Assembly (NCBI GenBank): GCA_029252625.1
Contig: JAQXBA010000120.1
Span: 1 to 45,708 of the forward strand
Source: Opitutia bacterium
GTDB lineage: Bacteria; Verrucomicrobiota; Verrucomicrobiia; Opitutales; Coraliomargaritaceae
Reading direction: 5' to 3'
Length of the DNA stretch: 45,708 nt
Below the pieces are notes generated by a model, which saw only the letters and a program-made list of their open reading frames with translations, ran no database searches and was not told where the DNA came from. Positions 38,853 through 45,708 of the stretch are shown one piece after another. The translations under genes and the position numbers were made by a program. Position 1 is the stretch's first letter, and every line of letters starts with the position of its first letter.

Positions 38853-39956
38853 CTAATTGTTGAAGCGAAAGAGTGTCACGTCGCCGTCTTTAAATTCGTA
38901 TTCTTTGCCTTCGAGTCGGTATTTGCCAGCTTCGCGCGCTTTGGCGACATTGCCTGCTTCGATCAAGTCGTCATAGGCGACGACTTCCGCCTTAATAAAG
39001 CCGGATTCGAAGTCGGTATGGATGACGCCGGCGCATTGCGGCGCTTTCATGCCCTTCTTAAAGGTCCATGCGCGCACTTCTTGCACGCCGGCAGTGAAAT
39101 AGGATGCGAGGCCGAGTAGGTCGTAAGTCGCACGGATCAGCAGTGAGACGCCGGAGTCTTTGACGCCTAGTGATTCGAGGTATTCCGCGGCTTCTTCGTC
39201 GTCGAAGTCGATCAGTTCGGCTTCGACGGACGCAGAGACGACGCAAGTGCCTGCGCCGTGGTGCTCACGGGCAAATTTCTCGACCGCAGCGACGTAGGTA
39301 TTAGTAGAATGATCGGCGAGGTCTGTTTCAGAAACATTGCAAGCGTAGAGCACGGGCTTTGCGGAAAGGAGGCAGAGGCGCTTGATAACTACTTCTTCGT
39401 CTTCCGACAGGTCGAGTGTGATCGCTGGCTTGGTCTCGTTCAGGTGTGGTAGCAGACGCTCGATGAGTGCGACATTCTCGGCGGCTTCTTTATCGCCGCC
39501 GCGTGCCTTCTTTGTTAGCTTCTCTAGCTGGCCTTCCAGCGAGGTGATGTCAGCTAGGATGAGCTCGGTGTTGATTACTTCGATGTCACGCAACGGATCG
39601 ATGGTGGCCATCGTATGAATAATGTCATCATCGTCAAAACAACGCACGACGTGCACGATGGCATCGACCTCGCGGATGTTGGCAAGGAACTTGTTGCCTA
39701 GGCCTTCGCCCTTACTGGCACCTGCAACGAGGCCAGCGATATCGACGAATTCAATCGCCGCAGGGATGACCTTATTCGTCTTGGAGATCTCACGTAGAGG
39801 CTCCAGGCGAGCATCCGGGACTTGAACGACGCCCACGTTCGGGTCAATCGTGCAAAACGGATAGTTTGCCGACTCCGCCTTACGCGTGCGCGTGAGAGCG
39901 TTGAACAGTGTGCTTTTGCCCACATTGGGGAGACCTACGATACCAGCTTGAAGCAT
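38853..39956 (-). CDS. ychF: Ribosome-binding ATPase YchF (Obg-family GTPase fold)
   Basis: The 367-residue P-loop protein has '[18 protein letters not shown]' (G1, 5-22), '[17 protein letters not shown]' and '[36 protein letters not shown]', then 'VLYACNVSE' at the guanine-specificity position (usual NKxD replaced), which is why YchF prefers ATP. The C-terminal TGS-like domain is '[36 protein letters not shown]'. YchF binds ribosomes and links to stress responses. Confidence 0.97.
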   Translation of the reverse strand: MLQAGIVGLPNVGKSTLFNALTRTRKAESANYPFCTIDPNVGVVQVPDARLEPLREISKTNKVIPAAIEFVDIAGLVAGASKGEGLGNKFLANIREVDAIVHVVRCFDDDDIIHTMATIDPLRDIEVINTELILADITSLEGQLEKLTKKARGGDKEAAENVALIERLLPHLNETKPAITLDLSEDEEVVIKRLCLLSAKPVLYACNVSETDLADHSTNTYVAAVEKFAREHHGAGTCVVSASVEAELIDFDDEEAAEYLESLGVKDSGVSLLIRATYDLLGLASYFTAGVQEVRAWTFKKGMKAPQCAGVIHTDFESGFIKAEVVAYDDLIEAGNVAKAREAGKYRLEGKEYEFKDGDVTLFRFNN

Positions 39957-40035
39957 AGCGTGCAGAAGATGCGAAGGGGGCGCTCGGGTGCAATATTAAA
40001 TCGTCAGTTAATATTGGACAAGGACTCGCCATATT

Positions 40036-40065
40036 TGACTTTTAGTTAATTAAGCTATTTTAATT
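40036..40065 (+). promoter_or_regulatory. Candidate sigma-70 promoter of the receiver-kinase gene
   Basis: TTGACT (40036-40041), an 18-base AT-rich spacer and TTTAAT (40060-40065) lie 25 bases upstream of the GTG start at 40090. Confidence 0.45.
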
Positions 40066-40089
40066 ACAGTAATTATTGTTTGTCTCTGA

Positions 40090-41235
40090 GTGAAAATAGC
40101 TGAAGAAATTAAAATTGACGGATCGCGTATTCTGGTTGTGGACGACGACGGGATTATTCGTATGTTATTATGCCGCTTGCTTGAGCGCAGTGGATTTGTA
40201 GTCGATGAGGCTAATTCTGGCGAAAGTGCTATCGAGTGTATCGAAGCGCATGAGCCAGATCTAATCCTGCTCGACGTTATTATGAATGGTATCGACGGCT
40301 TTGTGACTTGTCGAAAGATTAAGGAAATGCCTGGTTTGAGGCATGTGCCGATTATTTTCTTAACGGGTCGCTCTGACATCAGCTCGATCGTCGAAGGGCT
40401 GGATGCGGGCGGCTGTGATTATGTCGCAAAGCCGATCAATCGCCACGAGGCCTTGGCTCGCATGCGACATCACTTAAAAATGCGTGTATTAATGAGCTTT
40501 CAACGTCAATGTATCAATGGTTTAAAAAAAGGAAACCTTGCTAAAAATCGCATTATTGGTGTCGCATCGCATGATTTGCGCAATCCGTTGGCATCGATTC
40601 GTGGCCTTTCAGATTTCCTTATCGAGAGCGGTCCACTCAATAATGAGCAGCAAGAAATTGTAGAGACGATTCAATCGACTTCAGACTCGATGCTGCATCT
40701 GGTCGATAAATTACTTGATCTCTCGATGATTAACAGTGGGAAAGAGCATTCAAACGCAGAGCCATGTCAGGTGCGTGAGGTAATTTCTTCTTCAATTAAT
40801 ATTTATCAGTTCGCCGCCAATAAAAAGTCTATTAAGTTGACATTAGACGACCGCGGCATGCCAGAGAAGTTGATGCTCGATAAGGCTCAATTCCGACGCT
40901 TGATGGATAACTTGTTAAGCAATGCGGTCAAGTATTCGCCTTTTTGCTCTTTTATTCGAGTAATGACTGAGCAAGTGAACGGAATCTTTAAAATCGTGAT
41001 CGAAGATGAAGGCCCCGGTATTCCGGAGGATGAAATGCATAAGTTGTTTACTCATTTCGGAAAGACGTCGGTGCAGCCGACTGGCAATGAGACTAGTACG
41101 GGACTCGGTCTTGCAATCTGTAGGGAGATCGTTGAATTTCATCGTGGCAAAGTGTATGCCAAAAATCGCGAGGATCGAGTGGGCGCGCGTTTCACTGTCG
41201 AACTGGATACGCTGGTGCTAGCCGTTTGTTCATAG
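40090..41235 (+). CDS. Receiver-histidine kinase hybrid protein
   Basis: The 381-residue soluble protein has an N-terminal receiver (about 13-130: Asp18-Asp19 acid pocket, phosphoacceptor Asp62 in 'LILLDVIMNG', Lys114 in 'YVAKPIN') and then HisKA with His161 in 'VASHDLRNPLASIRGLSDFL'. HATPase follows with the N-box 'LLSNAVKYSP' and glycine boxes 'EDEGPGIP' and 'GLGLAICREIV'. Receiver before kinase is the reverse of classical hybrids, so the receiver may gate the kinase on receiving phosphate from elsewhere. The start is GTG 40090, since the next Met falls inside the receiver. No partner regulator is adjacent, so its targets are unknown. Confidence 0.9.
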   Translation: MKIAEEIKIDGSRILVVDDDGIIRMLLCRLLERSGFVVDEANSGESAIECIEAHEPDLILLDVIMNGIDGFVTCRKIKEMPGLRHVPIIFLTGRSDISSIVEGLDAGGCDYVAKPINRHEALARMRHHLKMRVLMSFQRQCINGLKKGNLAKNRIIGVASHDLRNPLASIRGLSDFLIESGPLNNEQQEIVETIQSTSDSMLHLVDKLLDLSMINSGKEHSNAEPCQVREVISSSINIYQFAANKKSIKLTLDDRGMPEKLMLDKAQFRRLMDNLLSNAVKYSPFCSFIRVMTEQVNGIFKIVIEDEGPGIPEDEMHKLFTHFGKTSVQPTGNETSTGLGLAICREIVEFHRGKVYAKNREDRVGARFTVELDTLVLAVCS

Positions 41236-41354
41236 CGAAGCGGCGTGAATGATCGGGGTGGCTTCTCGGAAGTTGGTTTTAACAGGGTTTATCGTTAATC
41301 GCCGTCACAGTCGCGATTGAATCGAAAGCCCGTTTCATCTAAGAGGCAACGGAT

Positions 41355-41374
41355 CGCTGCTACAGCGTTTTTTT
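41355..41374 (+). terminator. Weak intrinsic terminator candidate
   Basis: CGCTG-CTA-CAGCG followed by seven T residues lies 120 bases after the receiver-kinase stop. The stem is only 5 bp, so efficiency may be low. Confidence 0.4.
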
Positions 41375-41605
41375 GGTGCATTGGCCGTGATAGGAGTGTG
41401 CGTGAATCGGCCACATTCATACTGTGTTACTGCAAAAAAAGGGCGAGTCGCACTAACTCCATTTTAATAAATTAAAATAGTCGAAATTAAGAGGCCTAGA
41501 TTTTAGCCAAAGAATTCTCGGCAGAATGGCAATGCCAACCCCTGCGACTGTTCCGCGCAGATGTGGTTGAATTTACTGTAATATTAATTATAAGCTCTAA
41601 ATAAT
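41375..41605. other. Intergenic region before the FAD oxidase gene
   Basis: No gene is supported in this stretch (the gap from 41236 is 370 bases). The AT-rich part directly upstream of 41606 probably holds the promoter of the oxidase gene, but no clear hexamer pair stands out. Confidence 0.4.
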
Positions 41606-43078
41606 ATGAGTCGTCAACCTAGTTGGAAAATAGAGAGTAAAAACAAGCTGACCAGCCATACGGCGATCAAGGCCTTGCGCCGTAAATTACCGGGGCGTGT
41701 CTTTGTCGATGAAAAAAGCTGCTTCGATGCGTCGTTAGATAACCTGCGTCTTTCGTTTTTGCCTGATGCGGTGGTGAAAGTACAAACCGCTACGGAGGTT
41801 GGCGCAGTGCTTAAGCTCGCTGATAAATATATGATTCCGGTGACTGCCCGAGGTGCAGGTTCGTCTGCGACAGGTTCGACCGTGCCCCTGCATGGAGGCT
41901 GGGTCTTGGATGTTGCGGCACTCGACGACATTAAGATTGATGTGGTGTCTCGCATGGTGACAGTTGGTGCGGGCGCGGTTACTGCCGAAATGCAGGATCA
42001 AGTCGAAGCTGTGGGGCTGTTTTATCCGCCAGATCCGTCGTCGAAGAAATACTCTACTATCGGTGGCAATATCGCCTGTAATGCAGGTGGGTTGAGGTGC
42101 GTTAAGTATGGTGTGACCCGCGACTATGTGCTCGGGCTCGAAGGTTTTTATGCCGATGGCAGTCCCTTTAAATTAGGCTTAGCTCTTAAAAAGTACGTGT
42201 CTGGCCTGAATCTTCGGGATTTGTTAATTGGCTCTGAGGGGACTCTGGGCGTAATCACTGCCGCGACCTTGAAGCTTATTCCAAAACCCCAAAAGCGTTG
42301 GACTGGCATGTTTGCTTTCAAGTCCGAAGCGGCCGCACTCAAGGCCGTGGTGGCTCTGTTCGATGCCGGGCTCAACCCGTCGATTCTCGAATTCCTTGAT
42401 CGTCAATCCGTGACCTGTGCAGAGCGTTATACTGGTAAGCCGATTTTTGAGGGTCACTCTCGTTCTTCGATCCTATTGATTGAACTGGACGGTCTCGTGA
42501 CAGAAGTGCGCGAGCAACGCAAGCGCTTGCTAGAATTCATGGCGGACCGTGTGCTGGCGTATCGTGAGGCACGTACCGATGGCCAGGCGGAAGCGCTGTG
42601 GCAGGTGCGACGCACCTGTTCACAATCGATGTTCTCGATTGCTGATACCAAGCTTAACGAAGACGTCGTAGTGCCGATTCAAAAGCAAGCAGAGCTGATC
42701 CGATATACTATAGCGTTGAAGAAAGAGATCGGCCTGGCTACGCCGACCTTCGGTCACGCCGGTGATGGCAACCTGCATGTGCATATTATGTATGATCGCT
42801 CAAATGCTAAAGATGCAGTCAAGGCGAAGATCGGCATCAAAAAGCTCATGCAGAAAGTGGTTGATCTAGGCGGCGTTATTACCGGCGAGCATGGAGTGGG
42901 CTTGGCGAAATCACCGTTTATGGAGCTGCAACATAGCAAGGCTGAGATCGCTGCGATGCGAGCGGTCAAAGATGCGCTCGACCCAAAAGGAATTCTCAAT
43001 CCTGGTAAGATCTTTGAGCCTTTCGAGGTATGGGATCACAAACCCGTGCAGGTGAAGTTGCCTTGGGATCACCGCTAG
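41606..43078 (+). CDS. FAD-linked oxidase, GlcD-type (glycolate/lactate dehydrogenase family)
   Basis: The 490-residue VAO-family flavoprotein has the FAD-binding domain (about 50-230: 'VTARGAGSSATGSTVPLHGGWVLD', 'STIGGNIACNAGGLRCVKYGVTRDYVLGLE', 'LLIGSEGTLGVITAATLKL') and the C-terminal substrate domain with 'TFGHAGDGNLHVHIMYD' and 'GGVITGEHGVGLAKSPF'. Such enzymes oxidise 2-hydroxy acids such as glycolate or D-lactate and pass electrons to quinone or partner proteins. GlcE and GlcF partners are not next to it, so the exact substrate is open. Confidence 0.9.
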   Translation: MSRQPSWKIESKNKLTSHTAIKALRRKLPGRVFVDEKSCFDASLDNLRLSFLPDAVVKVQTATEVGAVLKLADKYMIPVTARGAGSSATGSTVPLHGGWVLDVAALDDIKIDVVSRMVTVGAGAVTAEMQDQVEAVGLFYPPDPSSKKYSTIGGNIACNAGGLRCVKYGVTRDYVLGLEGFYADGSPFKLGLALKKYVSGLNLRDLLIGSEGTLGVITAATLKLIPKPQKRWTGMFAFKSEAAALKAVVALFDAGLNPSILEFLDRQSVTCAERYTGKPIFEGHSRSSILLIELDGLVTEVREQRKRLLEFMADRVLAYREARTDGQAEALWQVRRTCSQSMFSIADTKLNEDVVVPIQKQAELIRYTIALKKEIGLATPTFGHAGDGNLHVHIMYDRSNAKDAVKAKIGIKKLMQKVVDLGGVITGEHGVGLAKSPFMELQHSKAEIAAMRAVKDALDPKGILNPGKIFEPFEVWDHKPVQVKLPWDHR

Positions 43079-43108
43079 CTTATTTGAAATTAAAATTTTT
43101 GAATCAAA

Positions 43109-43429
43109 ATGCATGACACATTGTTAATCGCTTGGACGTCGGTCGATTCTGAAGCGGTGGCTCGGCGCCTCGCGAATGGTTTGGTAACGACGAGGCTTGC
43201 CGCTTGTGTGCAGATTGATGGGAATGTGGAGTCGGTCTATCGTTGGGAAGGTGCAGTACAGTCTGCGAGGGAATGGCGACTGATGGTGAAGTTTGCTGCG
43301 ACGCGCAGTGCCGAACTCCTCGCATATATCGAAGCGCAGCATCCTTATGATGTGCCAGAGTGGGTCGTCGTGCGCGCTGATCAAGTCGCACCCAAATATT
43401 TGAAGTGGGCGTTGGGCGATGGTGAGTGA
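43109..43429 (+). CDS. cutA: Divalent-cation tolerance protein CutA
   Basis: This 106-residue trimeric protein has 'LARRLANGLVTTRLAACVQIDGNVESVYRWEGAVQSAREWRLMVK', where the C-x-Q/N...YxWxG pattern is the CutA signature, and the C-terminal 'HPYDVPEWVVVRADQV'. CutA was linked to copper tolerance in E. coli, although its molecular role is unresolved. The gene follows the oxidase by 30 bp. Confidence 0.93.
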   Translation: MHDTLLIAWTSVDSEAVARRLANGLVTTRLAACVQIDGNVESVYRWEGAVQSAREWRLMVKFAATRSAELLAYIEAQHPYDVPEWVVVRADQVAPKYLKWALGDGE

Positions 43430-43633
43430 GCCTTGTGGCGCGCGTGCTTCCGGCATCGGATGAGTACGTGAAACGTGTCGTTGTGTTTGGGACTGACAAA
43501 AATTTAGCCGCACTTAATTGCAGAATAAACCCGCTCGCTACTTTATATGCTCACGACTGGGTTCATTTCGTGAGGGTGTGTTATTTTAATGTGCTCACTT
43601 GACCTGTGAGAGTGACAACGCAAATTAGGGCGC

Positions 43634-45007
43634 ATGATGGATCCAATCGAAGCTCTTAAAGAATACATTCGTTTTCCCTCCGTTTCGACGGACCCTGCGT
43701 ATGCAGAGGGCATGAAGGGCGCGCGTGAATATGCCACTGGCCTGCTGCAAGACATCGGCTTCACGGTCGAAGTTGTGGAGACCGCGCTGCACCCGATTCT
43801 TCTTGCAGAACGTTTAGGTGATCCAGCGTGGCCGCATATTGCAATCTACGGGCACTACGATGTGCAACCTGCAGATCCGTTTGAGCTCTGGTCCAGTGAC
43901 CCGTTTGAACCCGAGGTGCGTGAGGGGCGGATTTATGGTCGTGGCACTGCCGATAACAAGGGACCGACAATCGTGCATATGTCGGCACTTACTCGTGTGT
44001 TGGCCAAGCATCCAGATCTGCCCCTCAACATTACTTATGTGATCGAAGGGGAGGAAGAGATTGGTAGCCCGAGCATGCCGAAGTTTTTTGATTCGTATGC
44101 CGAGCGCATTTCTAAAGCAGACTTTATCCTGGTCTCTGATACTGGTAGCCCAAATACGGAGCAGCTCGTCATCACCACCGCGTTGCGTGGCCTGGTTGAT
44201 TTGGAAATCAAAGTGCGCGGGCCGAAGAGTGATTTGCATTCTGGCATCCATGGCGGCGCGGTGTACAATCCGTTGCAGGCATTGATGGAGCTTTGCGCAG
44301 GTCTGCACAATCCAGATGGCAGTGTGAACGTGCCCGGGTTTTATGATGATGTCTTGCCAGTGCTAGAGTGGGAACGTGAAGAATTAAAACGCTATCCAGA
44401 AACCGTCGAGAGCTATCAGGCGATGCTGGATGTGCCGGCTTTCTATCCCGCCAACGGCCTCTCGCCGCTGGAAGCGGTGCGCTTTGGTCCGACACTTGAG
44501 TTCAATGGTATCGGTGGTGGCTATCAGGGCGAAGGCTCAAAGACCGTGATCGCCAGTGACGCATTTGCCAAAGTCACTTGCCGCTTGGTTGCTAATCAAG
44601 ATCCGCAGAAGACACAGGATCAAGTCGTCGCGGCAATCGAAGCGCTGTGCCCTGCTGGTGTGAGGCTCAATGTGCGTCGCGGTCCTGTGGCCGAAGCGTA
44701 TCTCGCCGTGCCTCCGGAGCGCCCGAATACTCCGGCCAATCAGCCGGAAGCCTTGGCCCGCGCGTTTAAGTCCGCGGATCGTGCGATCGAGCAGTGCTTC
44801 GGCAACGCACCGATTTATCTTCGCGAAGGTGGCAGTATCCCTGTGATTGCAGATTTCAACAAACGCGCAGGGCTGGATGCATTGATGATCGGTCTATTTA
44901 CACCGATTGATAATTTACATGCGCCGGACGAGGGCTTCGACCTGAAGTTAATGGAAAATGCGATCATTGCTTTTGAGCAAATCTTCTGCGATATCGCAGG
45001 AGTGTGA
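43634..45007 (+). CDS. M20-family dipeptidase
   Basis: The 457-residue zinc peptidase has the M20 metal and catalytic motifs: 'IYGHYDVQP' (His74, Asp76), 'YGRGTADNKGP' (bridging Asp107), and 'IEGEEEIGSPSMP' (general base Glu near 141). The dimerisation domain follows from 'VDLEIKVRGPKSDLHSGIHGGAVYNP', and the last metal His is in 'NLHAPDEG'. The size and the 'GHYDVQP..LW..DPFEP' string place it with the dipeptidase/carnosinase-like members. Two ATG codons are in tandem at 43634 and 43637; either may be used. Confidence 0.92.
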   Translation: MMDPIEALKEYIRFPSVSTDPAYAEGMKGAREYATGLLQDIGFTVEVVETALHPILLAERLGDPAWPHIAIYGHYDVQPADPFELWSSDPFEPEVREGRIYGRGTADNKGPTIVHMSALTRVLAKHPDLPLNITYVIEGEEEIGSPSMPKFFDSYAERISKADFILVSDTGSPNTEQLVITTALRGLVDLEIKVRGPKSDLHSGIHGGAVYNPLQALMELCAGLHNPDGSVNVPGFYDDVLPVLEWEREELKRYPETVESYQAMLDVPAFYPANGLSPLEAVRFGPTLEFNGIGGGYQGEGSKTVIASDAFAKVTCRLVANQDPQKTQDQVVAAIEALCPAGVRLNVRRGPVAEAYLAVPPERPNTPANQPEALARAFKSADRAIEQCFGNAPIYLREGGSIPVIADFNKRAGLDALMIGLFTPIDNLHAPDEGFDLKLMENAIIAFEQIFCDIAGV

Positions 45008-45278
45008 GGTCGACTGCGTCGTTTCGATTAAGGTCGTGGTTTTGGCGATCAGCTCGGAGGGGATTCATTTTTTAAAAAAATAGCGCTTTACAGTCGATTT
45101 GCGTGCGGCGCACGAATTTTAAGATTTGCGCTAGAGCCGGTACTCATATTTCACGTCGAATCGTTTTCATATTTCGATATTACCGATGGTAGTGCTGGTG
45201 GGAAAATTCGTACGCGCCGCGCCGCAGTGCTCAATTGTGGATTGACTCTTTTGAGCTGAATTCTGAACTCTGTTGGCA
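45008..45278. other. Intergenic region before thrC
   Basis: No gene is supported. A short GC palindrome CGTGCGGCGCACG lies near 45103-45115, and a TTGACT hexamer near 45243 may be part of the thrC promoter, although no good -10 follows. Confidence 0.4.
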
Positions 45279-45708
45279 TGAAATACATCAGCACACGCGG
45301 GCAAGTGCCTCCTGTTTCTTTTTCGACGGCAATTGCCGAAGGGCTGGCACCAGACGGTGGCTTGTATTTGCCCGCGGCACTACCTGACCTAGCGCCTTTT
45401 CTTAAAGACTGGGAGACGCTCAGTTATGCGCAACTGTGCGAAGCTTTTATGGCGGTGTTTGCCACCGATATTGATCGAGCCGATTTGAAGGGGATCGTCG
45501 AGCGTTCATACACAAAATTTGATCATGCGGATATCGCACCAATACAAAAACTGAGCGACGACCTGTTCGTCCTGGAGTTGTTTCATGGCCCGACTTTGGC
45601 GTTTAAGGACTTTGCCCTGCAATTTCTAGGCAATCTTTATGAAGCTCAGATCGCTCGCACTGGAAATCCGATCTCTGTGCTGGGCGCAACCTCTGGCGAT
45701 ACTGGTGC
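45279..45708 (+). CDS. thrC: Threonine synthase (5' part; cut by the window end)
   Basis: ThrC converts O-phosphohomoserine to threonine with PLP. The 143 visible codons begin 'MKYISTRGQVPPVSFSTAIAEGLAPDGGLYLP', the classic N-terminal threonine synthase sequence, and include 'ELFHGPTLAFKDFALQFL' with the PLP-binding Lys110 and 'VLGATSGDTG', the phosphate loop start, at the window edge. It is the bacterial long form. The gene continues past 45708. Confidence 0.95.

Overview
The window looks like a chromosomal segment of a member of the Verrucomicrobiota, most likely class Opitutae (Coraliomargarita/Puniceicoccales-like). That placement is inference from gene content: an oleC-oleD pair, an N-terminally XylR-like AraC regulator beside a galTEK operon, a 46-residue bL34 and a 197-residue EF-Ts, a TolQ-like protein with two von Willebrand A (vWA) proteins carrying a 'CCGFGA' membrane helix, and weak or absent Shine-Dalgarno sequences before many genes. 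No rRNA operon or CRISPR array is present.

Layout. 1-3.5 kb is accessory: an integrase (minus strand), two imperfect tRNA-3'-end-like sequences bracketing a type II toxin-antitoxin pair, and a tandem of two paralogous ~75-residue hydrophobic proteins with their own terminator. 3.5-8.2 kb is the Leloir pathway (galT-galE-galK, minus) with a divergent sugar-sensing AraC/XylR-type regulator and operator-like palindromes between them. 8.2-9.4 kb is a lone PilC/GspF gene. 9.6-13.1 kb is the conserved block rpmH-rnpA-yidD-yidC-yebC. 13.2-20.9 kb carries a small lipoprotein, oleC-oleD (long-chain olefin synthesis), an RNA-methyltransferase pair transcribed divergently, rpsU, a TIM-barrel isomerase and two small heat-shock proteins. 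21.4-25.8 kb holds rpsB-tsf, an inositol-monophosphatase-like gene divergent from a mannose-1-phosphate guanylyltransferase, and ruvX.

25.9-29.8 kb is a small integrated island. It starts in the 3' half of an intact tRNA-Gly(UCC), ends at a 49-bp direct repeat of that tRNA half (one mismatch), and has pushed a strong terminator, probably the tRNA's own, about 3.9 kb away. It carries an XRE-cupin regulator with a divergent FAD-dependent oxidoreductase, a truncated integrase and a decayed HTH fragment, so it is probably immobile now.

29.9-33.0 kb is the most unusual system: a MotA/TolQ/ExbB-type membrane protein followed by two proteins that each join an ExbD/TolR/MotB-like helix (with the helix-start aspartate expected of a proton-coupled stator) to a coiled coil and a vWA domain. 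I propose an ion-driven stator that acts on a vWA module. 33.2-39.9 kb continues with a glycine-zipper lipoprotein, a LolA-like membrane-anchored protein with an Ala-Pro-Thr repeat, a CcsA/ResB cytochrome c maturation operon with an accessory lipoprotein, and ychF. 40-45.7 kb has a receiver-histidine kinase protein, a GlcD-type FAD oxidase, cutA, an M20 dipeptidase and the start of threonine synthase, cut by the window edge.
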